This document shows positions 1 through 8,471 of a stretch of 19,583 nucleotides of DNA, in pieces. The DNA comes from DASYPQ01 sp046155895 (GTDB taxonomy: Bacteria > Planctomycetota > UBA1135 > GCA-002686595). Each line of letters starts with the position of its first letter. The first letter of the stretch is position 1. The notes below the pieces were generated by a model that saw only the letters and a program-made list of their open reading frames with translations, searched no databases and was not told where the DNA came from. The position numbers and the translations under genes are program-made. The stretch is taken from the NCBI GenBank assembly GCA_046155895.1, contig JBJXFB010000075.1:1-19583 (forward strand). The letters run 5' to 3'.

Positions 1-75
1 CGCAATGCGCGCGAGACGGTGGCGGTCTGGGAGAAGGTCGCCGCCGAGCGCGGCCTCAGGTCTTCTCGCCCGTGA
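1..75 (+). CDS. 3' end of an unidentified gene (partial)
   Basis: Frame 1 is open from the window edge and stops at TGA 73-75. It encodes a 24-residue C-terminal tail (RNARETVAVWEKVAAERG, then LRSSRP) with a helical, protein-like composition. It converges on the methyltransferase gene and overlaps its 3' end by about 20 bases. Too little is visible to name a family. It could be chance open frame in GC-rich DNA. Confidence 0.4.
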   Translation, partial: RNARETVAVWEKVAAERGLRSSRP

Positions 76-799
76 AGTAGACGCCCATCGCGAGCGTGTG
101 GGCCCCCTTCTTCCGGATGAGGAGGGCGTCCAGGAACCGCAGCGGCCAGAAGAGGACCGAGAGCAGGCCGAAACAGCCGAAGGAGAGCGCCTTCGCGGCC
201 CGGCTCTCGCCCTCGAACCACAGCGCCCACCAGCGCGCCGCGGTGTTGACGAGCGTCACCGTCGGACCGATGTGGGCCCCCTTCCGAAGCGTCCGGAAGC
301 CCTGGGTCCTCATCTCGAGATCGAGCCCCTCGACCGTCAGGCGGCGGCAGTCGATCGGGTCCTCGTGGTACTGCTCGAGGAACGGGACCTCGACGTGGAC
401 GAGCCCCCCTTGCCGCAGCACGCGGCGGATCTCGGCGATCACCGCGCGCTCGTCCGCGACGTGCTCGAAGAGGCCGGTGGCGAAGACGAGGTCGAGCGTC
501 CCGTCGCCGAACGGCAGGTGGTGGACGTCGCCCACGACGTCCGTTCCAGACCCCGCCACGAAGTCGAGGCACAGGGTGTCGGGCGAGATCTTCCGGCCGC
601 CCGCCCCGAGGTCGACGATGCGGGGGTCGACGATACGGGGGTCGACGATACGGGGGTCCACGATGCGGTCGCGACCCGCCGTCGCACGGCCGTCGCGAGC
701 GCGGCCGCGGACGAGAGCGAGAGCTTTGGACACTTGCTCGTCGCACTGCCAGGTCAGGCTCGGAATGAGCCGATAGATCCCCCGCGATCCGTAGGGCAT
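56..799 (-). CDS. class I SAM-dependent methyltransferase (Methyltransf_11 type)
   Basis: A 247-aa protein starting at ATG (complement of 797-799). The SAM-binding core is recognisable. Motif I is IVDLGAGG (residues 61-68), followed by GDVHHLPFGDGTLDLVFATG (90-109) and FEHVADERAVIAEIRRVL (111-128), which match the D-x-x-x-LPF and post-motif helix pattern of the family. GGLVHVEVPF (131-140) is the beta5 region. The C-terminal third is hydrophobic (about residues 180-225, with FGCFGLLSVLFWPLRFLDALL) and may associate with the membrane. The substrate cannot be read from sequence. Such proteins often act on lipids, quinones or cell-wall glycans. The oddity is a RIVDP pentapeptide repeated just before motif I (residues 45-63), encoded by a 15-bp tandem repeat. 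The gene is divergent from citrate synthase. Confidence 0.8.
   Translation of the reverse strand: MPYGSRGIYRLIPSLTWQCDEQVSKALALVRGRARDGRATAGRDRIVDPRIVDPRIVDPRIVDLGAGGRKISPDTLCLDFVAGSGTDVVGDVHHLPFGDGTLDLVFATGLFEHVADERAVIAEIRRVLRQGGLVHVEVPFLEQYHEDPIDCRRLTVEGLDLEMRTQGFRTLRKGAHIGPTVTLVNTAARWWALWFEGESRAAKALSFGCFGLLSVLFWPLRFLDALLIRKKGAHTLAMGVYFTGEKT
611..670. repeat. 15-bp in-frame tandem repeat (four copies)
   Basis: Four consecutive 15-bp units at 611-625, 626-640, 641-655 and 656-670. The plus-strand unit is gtcgacgatacgggg; the middle two are identical, the first differs at one base and the last is more divergent. On the coding (minus) strand each unit adds RIVDP. The unit is a multiple of three, so copy-number change would not shift the frame. 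Confidence 0.95.
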
Positions 800-912
800 A
801 GGTCGATCGAGGCGGACTCTACCCGCCGCCGATGCTCGCCGGTATCGACCGCACCCTTGCGCGCACCCTACCCCGCAGGCGATCTTCTCCAGTTCAGACG
901 GAACGACGGACC

Positions 913-2225
<1,313 letters not shown>

Positions 2226-2229
<4 letters not shown>

Positions 2230-2678
2230 CCGCGCGGCGCGCGCGCCTGGAAGAGATGACTCTCGCGCGCGCGTTCCACTTGGCCTTTCCGGTCCGCGAT
2301 CTCTCCTCGACGCGCGAGTTCTACACGGGCCTGCTCGGCTGCGCCGAGGGCCGCAGCGCGGACGACTGGGTGGACTTCGACTTCTACGGGCACCAGATCT
2401 CAGCGCACGTGATGCCGGGCGCATGCCGCGCGGCGGAAGCCCACGACGTGGACGGCGACGACGTACCGGTGCGGCACTTCGGCGCGGTCCTCGAGTGGGA
2501 CGCCTGGCACGCGCTCGAGCGTCACTTGCGCGACCGCGGCGTGCGCTTTCGGATCGAGCCGCACGTCAGGTTTCGCGGACAAGTCGGCGAGCAGGCGACG
2601 ATGTTCCTCGAGGATCCGAGCGGCAACGCGGTGGAGTTCAAGGCGTTCCGCGACGCGCAGCGGCTGTTCGCACGCTGA
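2226..2678 (+). CDS. VOC-family protein (predicted extradiol-dioxygenase/glyoxalase fold)
   Basis: A 150-aa protein of the vicinal oxygen chelate superfamily, closest by eye to the small predicted dioxygenases of the COG3565 type. Landmarks are FHLAFPVRDLSSTREFYTGL, WVDFDFYGHQISAH, HFGAVLEWDAW, and QATMFLEDPSGNAVEFKAF at the end. The His of FHLAF, the His of RHFGAVLE and the Glu of NAVEFKAF sit where VOC metal ligands are expected. Substrate and reaction are unknown; the dioxygenase label is a family name. The start at 2226 overlaps the citrate synthase stop. A second ATG at 2256 begins just before the domain and has GGAAGAG directly against it, so either start is possible. Co-transcription with gltA is likely from the overlap. 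Confidence 0.85.
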
Positions 2679-2713
2679 GCTCGTAGCTTCGCACGTGTCG
2701 TGTCCGGCGGAGC

Positions 2714-2791
2714 TGGGGTGGATGAGGGGACTCGAACCCCCGACTTCCAGGACCACAACCTGGCGCTCTAACCAGCTGAGCTACATCCACC
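2714..2791 (-). tRNA. tRNA-His (anticodon GTG)
   Basis: A full cloverleaf reads on the minus strand. The acceptor arm pairs GTGGATG (5', 2790-2784) with CATCCAC (3'). The D arm contains AGCTCAGCTGGTTAGAGC. The anticodon arm is CCAGG-TTGTGGT-CCTGG, with anticodon GTG. The T arm holds GGTTCGAGTCC. CCA is encoded at 2716-2714. Base 2791 supplies the G-1 that opposes C73 (2717), the histidine identity pair that bacteria encode and histidyl-tRNA synthetase reads. It lies between the VOC gene and the coiled-coil gene, with its own promoter at 2822-2850. Confidence 0.97.
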
Positions 2792-2796
2792 GTGCG

Positions 2797-2813
2797 CTCC
2801 CGCGGAACGGGAG
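2797..2813. other. small perfect hairpin in the tRNA-His leader
   Basis: ctcccg (2797-2802) and cgggag (2808-2813) form a perfect 6-bp stem with a 5-base loop. It sits between the predicted promoter and the mature tRNA 5' end. Its right arm overlaps the estimated start site, so it may be only partly transcribed. It could be part of the precursor that RNase P removes. Confidence 0.35.
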
Positions 2814-2821
2814 GGCGGACG

Positions 2822-2850
2822 AGGATCGTGCGGGACTCCCCCGCTGTCAA
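2822..2850 (-). promoter_or_regulatory. sigma70-type promoter for tRNA-His
   Basis: On the minus strand a perfect -35 TTGACA (complement of 2845-2850) is followed by a 17-bp spacer and GATCCT (complement of 2822-2827). The -10 matches TATAAT at A2, T3 and T6. Initiation would fall near 2814-2816, about 25 bases before the tRNA 5' end. The TGA stop of the upstream coiled-coil gene lies inside the TTGACA hexamer. Predicted by inspection only. Confidence 0.6.
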
Positions 2851-3242
2851 GCGCGGTGGAAGAGCCTCGCGAGGAAGGACCGCTTCGGCGCGGGGAGCGC
2901 CTTGGGCCTGCGCTCGCCGCTGCCGAGCGCGAGCTTCTCGCGCAGCATCTCGTTCTCCCGCTGCAGCGCGCCCAGGGCCAGGATCAGCCGGTGCTCCTTC
3001 TTCTGCTGCAGGTCCACGACCTCGCGCACCGCGTCGAGCTTGCGCTCCATGCGGTCGAGGCGCCGAGAAGAACCCCGCTCGACGAGCGCGGCCGCCTCCA
3101 GGGCCGATTGGAGCCCGGCGACACGCGTCAGGTACTCCCTCTCGCGCCGGCCGGGGCCGACGACCCGGGGCGGCGCGCCGCGCGGGACGGGGAAGATCTC
3201 GACGATCGGCTCCGCGGACCTTTGCAGTCGTTCCACCAGCAT
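2847..3242 (-). CDS. small coiled-coil protein, function unknown
   Basis: A 131-aa reading from ATG (complement of 3240-3242), starting MLVERLQRSAEPIVEIFPV. The centre (about residues 35-105) is rich in heptad-compatible Leu, Arg and Glu (LTRVAGLQSALEAAALVERG, LDRMERKLDAVREVV, ILALGALQRENEMLREKL) and should form a coiled coil. The tail is basic and amphipathic (KRSFLARLFHRA). No signal peptide or catalytic motif is seen. The frame stays open upstream to 3404, but that extension is low-complexity Arg/Ser/Pro and overlaps the divergent zinc-ribbon gene, so the internal ATG is preferred. No close Shine-Dalgarno is visible. The protein could be structural or scaffolding; no function is assigned. 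Confidence 0.6.
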   Translation of the reverse strand: MLVERLQRSAEPIVEIFPVPRGAPPRVVGPGRREREYLTRVAGLQSALEAAALVERGSSRRLDRMERKLDAVREVVDLQQKKEHRLILALGALQRENEMLREKLALGSGERRPKALPAPKRSFLARLFHRA

Positions 3243-3280
3243 TCCATCGGCGCGTCGCGGCGCTCCCTGGCCCGGAGATC

Positions 3281-3309
3281 CCGGCGAGCTTGTCCGGGGG
3301 CTTCGCCGG
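3281..3309. other. hairpin in the divergent spacer before the zinc-ribbon gene
   Basis: ccggcgagc (3281-3289) pairs with gcttcgccgg (3300-3309) with one bulged base and a 10-base loop. It lies in the 82-base gap between the coiled-coil gene (-) and the zinc-ribbon gene (+). No T-run follows, so it is not a classical terminator. It could be a leader structure or operator. Confidence 0.3.
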
Positions 3310-3324
3310 TCTAGGCTTGGAGCG

Positions 3325-3702
3325 ATGGCCGAGCCTGACCGGGAGGAGCCGAAGAGCTTCGGCAACATGAGCGACGCCCACTGGAGCCGGGCGCGCGCCG
3401 GCACGAACGAGGAGGCACTCGAGTACTACCGCGAGCGCTCCCACGCCCCGGGAGTCGAGGAAGGCGGCGGCCCCCGCAACTTCTACTGCATGCACTGCGA
3501 CGGGGTGATCCCGAGCGATCCCCCGCCCGAGCGCTGCCCCCACTGCCAGGCCGAGATCTCCGGCGTCGCGCGGCGCTACTTCAACTGGGTCGAGCTCGAT
3601 CAGCCGGTCAAGAGCGACTTCCGCTCGCTCCTGCCCTGGGCGGTGGCCGGCCTGGCCGTGCTCGCGTTGATCGCCTTCGTGGTTGTCCGGCTCCTCGCCT
3701 GA
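3325..3702 (+). CDS. zinc-ribbon, C-terminally anchored membrane protein
   Basis: A 125-aa protein from ATG 3325 with GGAG at 3319-3322, slightly close. Two knuckles, CMHC (Cys55, Cys58) and CPHC (Cys71, Cys74), give a four-cysteine zinc ribbon. A hydrophobic stretch at residues 103-124 (PWAVAGLAVLALIAFVVVRLL) ends the protein, predicting a tail-anchored topology with the ribbon in the cytoplasm. The N-terminal 50 residues are polar, acidic and probably disordered. It sits 6 bases ahead of the nucleotidyltransferase gene, so the two are likely co-transcribed. No specific function can be assigned; zinc-ribbon/TM proteins of this size are common and mostly uncharacterised. Confidence 0.75.
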   Translation: MAEPDREEPKSFGNMSDAHWSRARAGTNEEALEYYRERSHAPGVEEGGGPRNFYCMHCDGVIPSDPPPERCPHCQAEISGVARRYFNWVELDQPVKSDFRSLLPWAVAGLAVLALIAFVVVRLLA

Positions 3703-3708
3703 TCGCCG

Positions 3709-4311
3709 ATGATCGCGCTCGTGATCCTCGCCGCGGGAGAGAGCTCCCGCCTGGGCCGGTGCAAGGCGCTCGTCCCCATCACGCCGCGCACACCCCTCGA
3801 CCTCCTCCTCGACGCGGGCGCCGTCCTGGGAGGTCCGCCGCCGATCGTCGTCAGCGGCCCCGACCATGAGTCGATCGCCGCCGCGACCGGACTTCGCGGC
3901 GAGGTGGCACGGAACAGGGACTGGAGTTCGGGCCGATCGGGAGGGGTGCTCCTCGCGGCGCGCCGGCGGCCCGGACACGACCTCTGCATCGCGCCCGTCG
4001 ACGTCCCCCTCGTTCCGGCCGAGGTCTTCGAGGCCCTCTCCCGGGCCTGGCATGAGGCGGGATCCCCTTCCCAGGGCTGGGCCGCGCCTTTCGTGTCGAT
4101 CGAGGGCCGACCCAGGGCCTTTGGTCACCCCGTCCTGATCGGGAGGGCCCTAGCCCTGCGGCTCGCCGAACTGGGCCCCGCGGCGCCCCTCAGAGAGCTC
4201 CGATGCCTGGCCGACCCCCTCTTGGCCGTGGCGGTCGCTTCCCCAGCCATCCTGGACGACCTGGACGAGCCCGGGGACTTGGAGGAGTTCCAGGGGCGCT
4301 CCGGGCCTTGA
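3709..4311 (+). CDS. MobA-like nucleotidyltransferase family protein
   Basis: A 200-aa GT-A-fold NTP transferase. The nucleotide-binding signature LAAGESSRLGRCK (residues 7-19) matches the LAAGxSxRxGxxK loop of MobA/MocA-type enzymes, with Lys19 conserved. APVDVPLV (95-102) holds the metal-binding Asp98, GHPVLI (139-144) matches the family GHP motif, and DLDEPGDL (184-191) is the usual C-terminal segment. Relatives transfer CMP or GMP to molybdopterin, or activate sugar phosphates. No molybdenum genes lie nearby, so the substrate is open. It begins 6 bases after the zinc-ribbon gene and ends 46 bases before the DUF4388 gene. Confidence 0.85.
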   Translation: MIALVILAAGESSRLGRCKALVPITPRTPLDLLLDAGAVLGGPPPIVVSGPDHESIAAATGLRGEVARNRDWSSGRSGGVLLAARRRPGHDLCIAPVDVPLVPAEVFEALSRAWHEAGSPSQGWAAPFVSIEGRPRAFGHPVLIGRALALRLAELGPAAPLRELRCLADPLLAVAVASPAILDDLDEPGDLEEFQGRSGP

Positions 4312-4322
4312 AACTCCACTTC

Positions 4323-4356
4323 CGGGGCTTTTCGCGCCGATACCGCGAAGACCCCG
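4323..4356 (+). promoter_or_regulatory. stable hairpin directly before the start codon of the DUF4388 gene
   Basis: Bases 4323-4336 (cggggcttttcgcg) pair with 4344-4356 (cgcgaagaccccg). This gives 8 pairs including one G-U, a bulged C4328, then 5 more G-C-rich pairs, with the 7-base loop ccgatac. The stem ends one base before ATG 4358 and covers the whole ribosome-binding region, where no clear Shine-Dalgarno is seen. No T-run follows, so it is more likely a translational control element or RNA-stability structure than a terminator. Confidence 0.45.
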
Positions 4357-4357
4357 C

Positions 4358-7300
4358 ATGACCTTTCAAGGCGACGTCGGCGGCATCGGGCTCGCGGATC
4401 TCCTCCAGAGCCTGGCGCGCGGCCGTGATGGCGTGTTGACCCTTCTCGGACGAGACGGGCTGCAATGCTCCATTGGCATCGAGGGAGGAATGATCCATTT
4501 CCTCCCCGAGCCCGGGGAGGACCCCAACATCTGGCGCGTGCGCGCCCGGGCGGCCTGGCACGGGGATCCGAATGCGCGCATCGACCTGGTGCGCATGACC
4601 GAGATCGCGCGCGCGCACCGCATCGAGGTCGTCTACTCCCTGCTCGAATCGGACACGGTCCACTTCCGCTTCACGCCCGGTCCGGTGCCGAAGCCGATGG
4701 AGAACCCGGCGATCAGCCAGTCCGAGACGGGGTTCACCAGAGTCGGCGCCCGGCGCGACGGAGTCTGGTGCGCGCCGATCGTGGTCGACGGCCTGCTCCT
4801 CGAGTTCGCCCGGCTGAAGGACGAGGCCGCCGGCGTCGGTCCGGCCTTCCATGTCGACATGGACTCGGTCCTGATCGTGGCGGATCCCTCCCTGGCCGAG
4901 GGCGAAAACCAGAAGTTCGCCGCCGAGTGCGACGGGACCTCGAGCGTTCAGGAGATCGCCGACCGCCTCGGCTGGCCGCTGCGGCAGATGCGGATCGTGA
5001 CCGCGGTCGCCCTCCTCCAAGGCCGACTCTTCGAGGCGCAGGCCGGGGACCTCCTGAACCTGACGCAGCAGGAGCTCCTCGCCGGGAACGTCGAGCGCGC
5101 CGCCTCGAGGCTCCGGGCCTGGGACCGCAAGGCGCATCCCGGCCCGATCTCGGAAGCTGACGCCGACTTCTTCACCCACGAATGGAACGCCGGGCGCCTC
5201 CAGCCCGTGCTCCAGCTCGTGGGAGGCCCCCTGGCGCGGTCCATCTTCCGCCGCGTCGACAGCGTCATCTTCAACGCAATCGCCTCGGCGGAGCGGTGGA
5301 AGGAGTACGTCAAGGACTCCAAGCCCGATCCCGTCGCCGCGTTCCGCGTCATCGTGTGCCAGATCCGCACGGGAGCGGAGGGCGGCCTGCCGCCGATGCG
5401 CGAGCTGCTCGCGGCGGCGCGGGCGTTCAACGAGCGGCGCCAATGGATGCGAGCCGCGGCGCTGCTCCGCATCGCGGCCGAACGCCAGCCCGAGACGACC
5501 GCGATCCGCATGGAGGTGGGCGTCGGGTTCCTGAACGCCGGCTTCGCCGAAGAAGCCGCTCCGTGGATCCTCGAAGCCGCCCGCGCGTACGTCGAAGAGA
5601 AGAAGGGCGAGAAGGCCGTGGCGGCGCTGCGCGCCCTCCTCGAACAAACGCCCTCGAATCGCGAGGTCCGCCGGCTCCTCTCCCGTGCCCGCGCGGGCGC
5701 AGTGCGCCGGAAGCTCCTGGGCGTGCACTCGATGATGATCGGGGCCGGCCTCCTCATCGTCACCGGGATCGGGTTCGTGCACTTCAAGGCGAAGACCCGC
5801 GAGCAGCGCAAGATCGCCGCGGTCCAAGAGCGCATGTCCGATCCGGAAGCGGCGCTCGCGGTGCTCGAGAAGGAGTTCCAGGGCGAGGACTCCGGCGTCG
5901 TGGACCAGCTGCGCGAGGAGATCGCGCGGCGCCGGATGGAGGCCGATGCAGAGATCCGCCTGGCATGGATGGACACCTACCGCGAGGTGCAGACGGAATG
6001 CGCGTCCGGCGATCCCCTGCTGGGCCTGCGCAAGGCGCTCGAGATCCCGCCGCCTCCGACGCTCTCCCTGGACGTGGCGGAGTGGCCCGCGATCTCGGAC
6101 CTCTTCAACCTGATCGTCGCGCGCGGCGAAAGCGCCTTCCGCGAGCTCTCGGAAAGCCGCCTGCCGGACAAGGAGCAGGCGCACGCCGTGCGGCGGAGCC
6201 TGAAGCTGATCGAGGACCTGCGCGCCGAAACGATCGGCAAGGAGGACCTGTCCGAGGTCAAGCGCCTGTTGCCGCGCCTCGACGATCTCAAGTGGCGCGT
6301 GGAGGACCACGCGGAGAGGCGCGCCGCCGCCCGCGCGGAGCTCGACAAGAAGCAGAACCTGGCGCAACAGGAGATCCTGCTTTCCACGGCTCGCTCCCAC
6401 GCCAAGGCCGGCGACCACTCGCGGTCCTTCGCGGTCTACCAGGAGCTCGTCCAGACCGACCCGAGCGGGAAGCTCGCGAAGGTGCTCGAGCCCGAGATGA
6501 AGGTCGAGCGGGAGCGCCACGAAGCGCTCGTGCGCGCGCGGGAGCTCGCGCTCGAAGGGCAGCACGAGGAGGCGAGGAAGGTCCTCCAGGCCGCGCTCGA
6601 CAACGCGGACGAATACCTGCTGCCGTGGAAGGTGACGACCGTGCCCTCCGGGGCCCGCGCGCGATTCGACGATGGGACGGAGCGCGTGACGCCCTTCACT
6701 TTCGAGACGTCCTTCGGCAGCAAACCGGTCCAGATGATCCTCAGCCGCGAGAACAGCGAGCCCCTCACGATCACGGTCGGCGCCCCGGCCGACCAGACCG
6801 TGTACCTCACGCGCGCTCCCGAGCGCTGGTGGCATGCGCAGGGCCGGGTCGAGGCGGCGCCCCTCGCCGTCGGCGAGGACCACATCCTGTGCGACCGGAG
6901 CGGGACGATCGTGCGCCTGACGGGCGACGGGAGCTTCGCCTGGAGCAAGAAGATCACCTCCATCGCCGGCCTCGCCCGCACGCCCGCGCTCCTCGGGGAC
7001 CAGCACGGCAAGTGCGTGCTCGTGGCCGAGGACGGCCAGTCCTGGCTGTGCGACCTCGCGAACGGCGACCTCGACGGTCCCGTGGCGATGGGTTCGCCGC
7101 CCGTCGAGGGGCCGACCCTGTGCGCCGAGGGCGTCTGGGCGAAGTTCCGCGACGGCAAGACGGTGCTGTGGACCTCGGGTCTCACGCCGACGACCCGCCG
7201 CGCGGAACTGGACGAGCCGCTCGGGTGCACTCCCGCCCAGCCCGCGTCCTCCGGCCTCGCCTTGCTGCGGCGCGGTGCGACGGCCGCGACGAGCCTCAAG

Positions 7301-7498
7301 TCGCCCTGGACTGGATGGACGGTCGAGATCCAGGAAAAGGGATGCGCCCTGATCCCCCCGGGCGATACAAGTCCGAGCTCGAGCATCCGGCGCGAAGGAC
7401 CGTGGACCTACGTCGCCTGGGAGGCCCCCCACACCCGGGCTCCCAACGGGCGGCTCTGGATCGCCGACGGTCTGGGACTGCGTTCCTACCTGCCCTGA
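4358..7498 (+). CDS. large DUF4388-TPR-TM-PEGA-beta-propeller protein
   Basis: A 1046-aa multidomain protein, recognised by architecture only. Residues 1-100 (FQGDVGGIGLADLLQSLARG, then RDGVLTLLGRDG) resemble DUF4388, a domain seen with PatA-like and gliding or signalling proteins. Residues about 190-235 contain a helical segment (SSVQEIADRLGWPLRQMRIV). Helical TPR-like repeats occupy about 345-445. A single TM segment lies at about 459-475 (MMIGAGLLIVTGIGFVHF). A long charged, coiled-coil-rich region follows (about 480-750). A PEGA-like segment starts at about 755 (WKVTTVPSGARARFDDGT), and 825-1046 look like PQQ/WD-type propeller blades (CDRSGTIVRLTGDGSFAWSK). DUF4388 should be cytoplasmic and PEGA/propeller extracytoplasmic, linking an internal domain to the envelope. 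No catalytic motif is seen. Confidence 0.75.
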   Translation: MTFQGDVGGIGLADLLQSLARGRDGVLTLLGRDGLQCSIGIEGGMIHFLPEPGEDPNIWRVRARAAWHGDPNARIDLVRMTEIARAHRIEVVYSLLESDTVHFRFTPGPVPKPMENPAISQSETGFTRVGARRDGVWCAPIVVDGLLLEFARLKDEAAGVGPAFHVDMDSVLIVADPSLAEGENQKFAAECDGTSSVQEIADRLGWPLRQMRIVTAVALLQGRLFEAQAGDLLNLTQQELLAGNVERAASRLRAWDRKAHPGPISEADADFFTHEWNAGRLQPVLQLVGGPLARSIFRRVDSVIFNAIASAERWKEYVKDSKPDPVAAFRVIVCQIRTGAEGGLPPMRELLAAARAFNERRQWMRAAALLRIAAERQPETTAIRMEVGVGFLNAGFAEEAAPWILEAARAYVEEKKGEKAVAALRALLEQTPSNREVRRLLSRARAGAVRRKLLGVHSMMIGAGLLIVTGIGFVHFKAKTREQRKIAAVQERMSDPEAALAVLEKEFQGEDSGVVDQLREEIARRRMEADAEIRLAWMDTYREVQTECASGDPLLGLRKALEIPPPPTLSLDVAEWPAISDLFNLIVARGESAFRELSESRLPDKEQAHAVRRSLKLIEDLRAETIGKEDLSEVKRLLPRLDDLKWRVEDHAERRAAARAELDKKQNLAQQEILLSTARSHAKAGDHSRSFAVYQELVQTDPSGKLAKVLEPEMKVERERHEALVRARELALEGQHEEARKVLQAALDNADEYLLPWKVTTVPSGARARFDDGTERVTPFTFETSFGSKPVQMILSRENSEPLTITVGAPADQTVYLTRAPERWWHAQGRVEAAPLAVGEDHILCDRSGTIVRLTGDGSFAWSKKITSIAGLARTPALLGDQHGKCVLVAEDGQSWLCDLANGDLDGPVAMGSPPVEGPTLCAEGVWAKFRDGKTVLWTSGLTPTTRRAELDEPLGCTPAQPASSGLALLRRGATAATSLKSPWTGWTVEIQEKGCALIPPGDTSPSSSIRREGPWTYVAWEAPHTRAPNGRLWIADGLGLRSYLP

Positions 7499-7579
7499 CT
7501 CGTCCGCTCGGTCGACGGTCTGCGGCGCGGCCGCGACCCGCGCGGTGAAAAGGCCTGGTCGCCGGCGTATCGTCGGCGC

Positions 7580-8461
7580 GTGCGCTCCGTTCGATCGATC
7601 CCATCCGCCCTCGTCGCGGGCTTCCTCGCCGGGGTCCTGGCGCTCGCTGGGCTCGCGGGCGGCTGCCGCGGCACGAGCGCCCAGGCAGCCCAGCCTCCGG
7701 CTGTGCCGGTCTCGAACGACCGCGCTCTCGAGGTCGGATCGGGCGGCCCGCGGGCGGCTCCGGAGGCGAGGCCGGCACAGGATCCACCCGAGGCTCCTCC
7801 CGCCGCGCGATTCGATGCGCCCGCGGGCTGGGAGAGCCTGACGAACCTCGCGTTCGAGCGGGCGATCGACGGCTGGTTGCCCGAGGGGGAGTCGCGGCAC
7901 GTGAGCGAGACGACCTTGGCGGACCTGCGCCGCGCGCTGGGCGGGCCCGAGGTCACCGCGGTGCGCGCGGCGGTGATGCTCGCCCGGACGCGCGATCCGC
8001 GTGCAGGCGAGGTGCTCCTCGAGCGGCTCGAGGAGCGCGTGTCGACCCCGCCGTCGGAATCGCGGCGCGACGCGGTGGACGTCGTGGCCGCGGCGGCGTT
8101 CGCTGGCGGGATGAGGGCGCGCGCCGAGGCGGCTCGGCTGAACTCGCTCGCGATCGGACGCAAGCCGCATCCCTCGCTCGCCGTGCGGGCGGAATGCGCC
8201 CGCAGCGCGCTCGCGCTGGGGATGGACACGCCCATCCCCTACCTCGTCTCGGTGCTGCGCCTGGGAACGACGGCGGGCAGGGTCGCTTCGAGCGAGGAGA
8301 ACCAGGACGACCTCGCCTGGGCGCAACTGCGCGCGGCGGAAGCGCTGGCTTCCCGCGCGGGGACGGAGAGCCGGTACCTGCCCGAGGGGTCGGTGAAGGA
8401 CCGCGAGGAAGAGGCTTCGAGGCTCGAAGCGCTCCTGCCTCGGCCGAAGCCGCGCGACTAG
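7580..8461 (+). CDS. HEAT-like repeat exported protein, probable lipoprotein
   Basis: A 293-aa protein from GTG 7580. The N-terminus is basic, then hydrophobic (LVAGFLAGVLALAGLAGGC), ending at Cys29. The lipobox is imperfect (A-G-G-C rather than L-x-x-C), so it may be a lipoprotein or a cleaved Sec substrate. A Pro/Ala-rich linker covers about residues 30-85. The rest is helical, with HEAT-like pairs (VTAVRAAVMLARTRDPRAGE; LAVRAECARSALALGM), suggesting an alpha-solenoid binding surface. It stands 81 bases after the DUF4388 gene and 10 before the flavoprotein gene, so it may belong to the same transcript. No enzymatic motif is visible; a scaffold role in the periplasm is inference. Confidence 0.65.
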   Translation: MRSVRSIPSALVAGFLAGVLALAGLAGGCRGTSAQAAQPPAVPVSNDRALEVGSGGPRAAPEARPAQDPPEAPPAARFDAPAGWESLTNLAFERAIDGWLPEGESRHVSETTLADLRRALGGPEVTAVRAAVMLARTRDPRAGEVLLERLEERVSTPPSESRRDAVDVVAAAAFAGGMRARAEAARLNSLAIGRKPHPSLAVRAECARSALALGMDTPIPYLVSVLRLGTTAGRVASSEENQDDLAWAQLRAAEALASRAGTESRYLPEGSVKDREEEASRLEALLPRPKPRD

Positions 8462-8464
8462 GAG
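8461..8464 (+). promoter_or_regulatory. Shine-Dalgarno site fixing the GTG start of the flavoprotein
   Basis: GGAG at 8461-8464 overlaps the last base of the preceding stop codon and is 7 bases before GTG 8472. This is good spacing and supports the non-ATG start. Confidence 0.55.
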
Positions 8465-8471
8465 CACGGAA

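Noticed and set aside
3709..4311. Naming the nucleotidyltransferase mobA or mocA
   Set aside because: No molybdopterin genes are nearby and the fold serves many substrates; only the family is supported.
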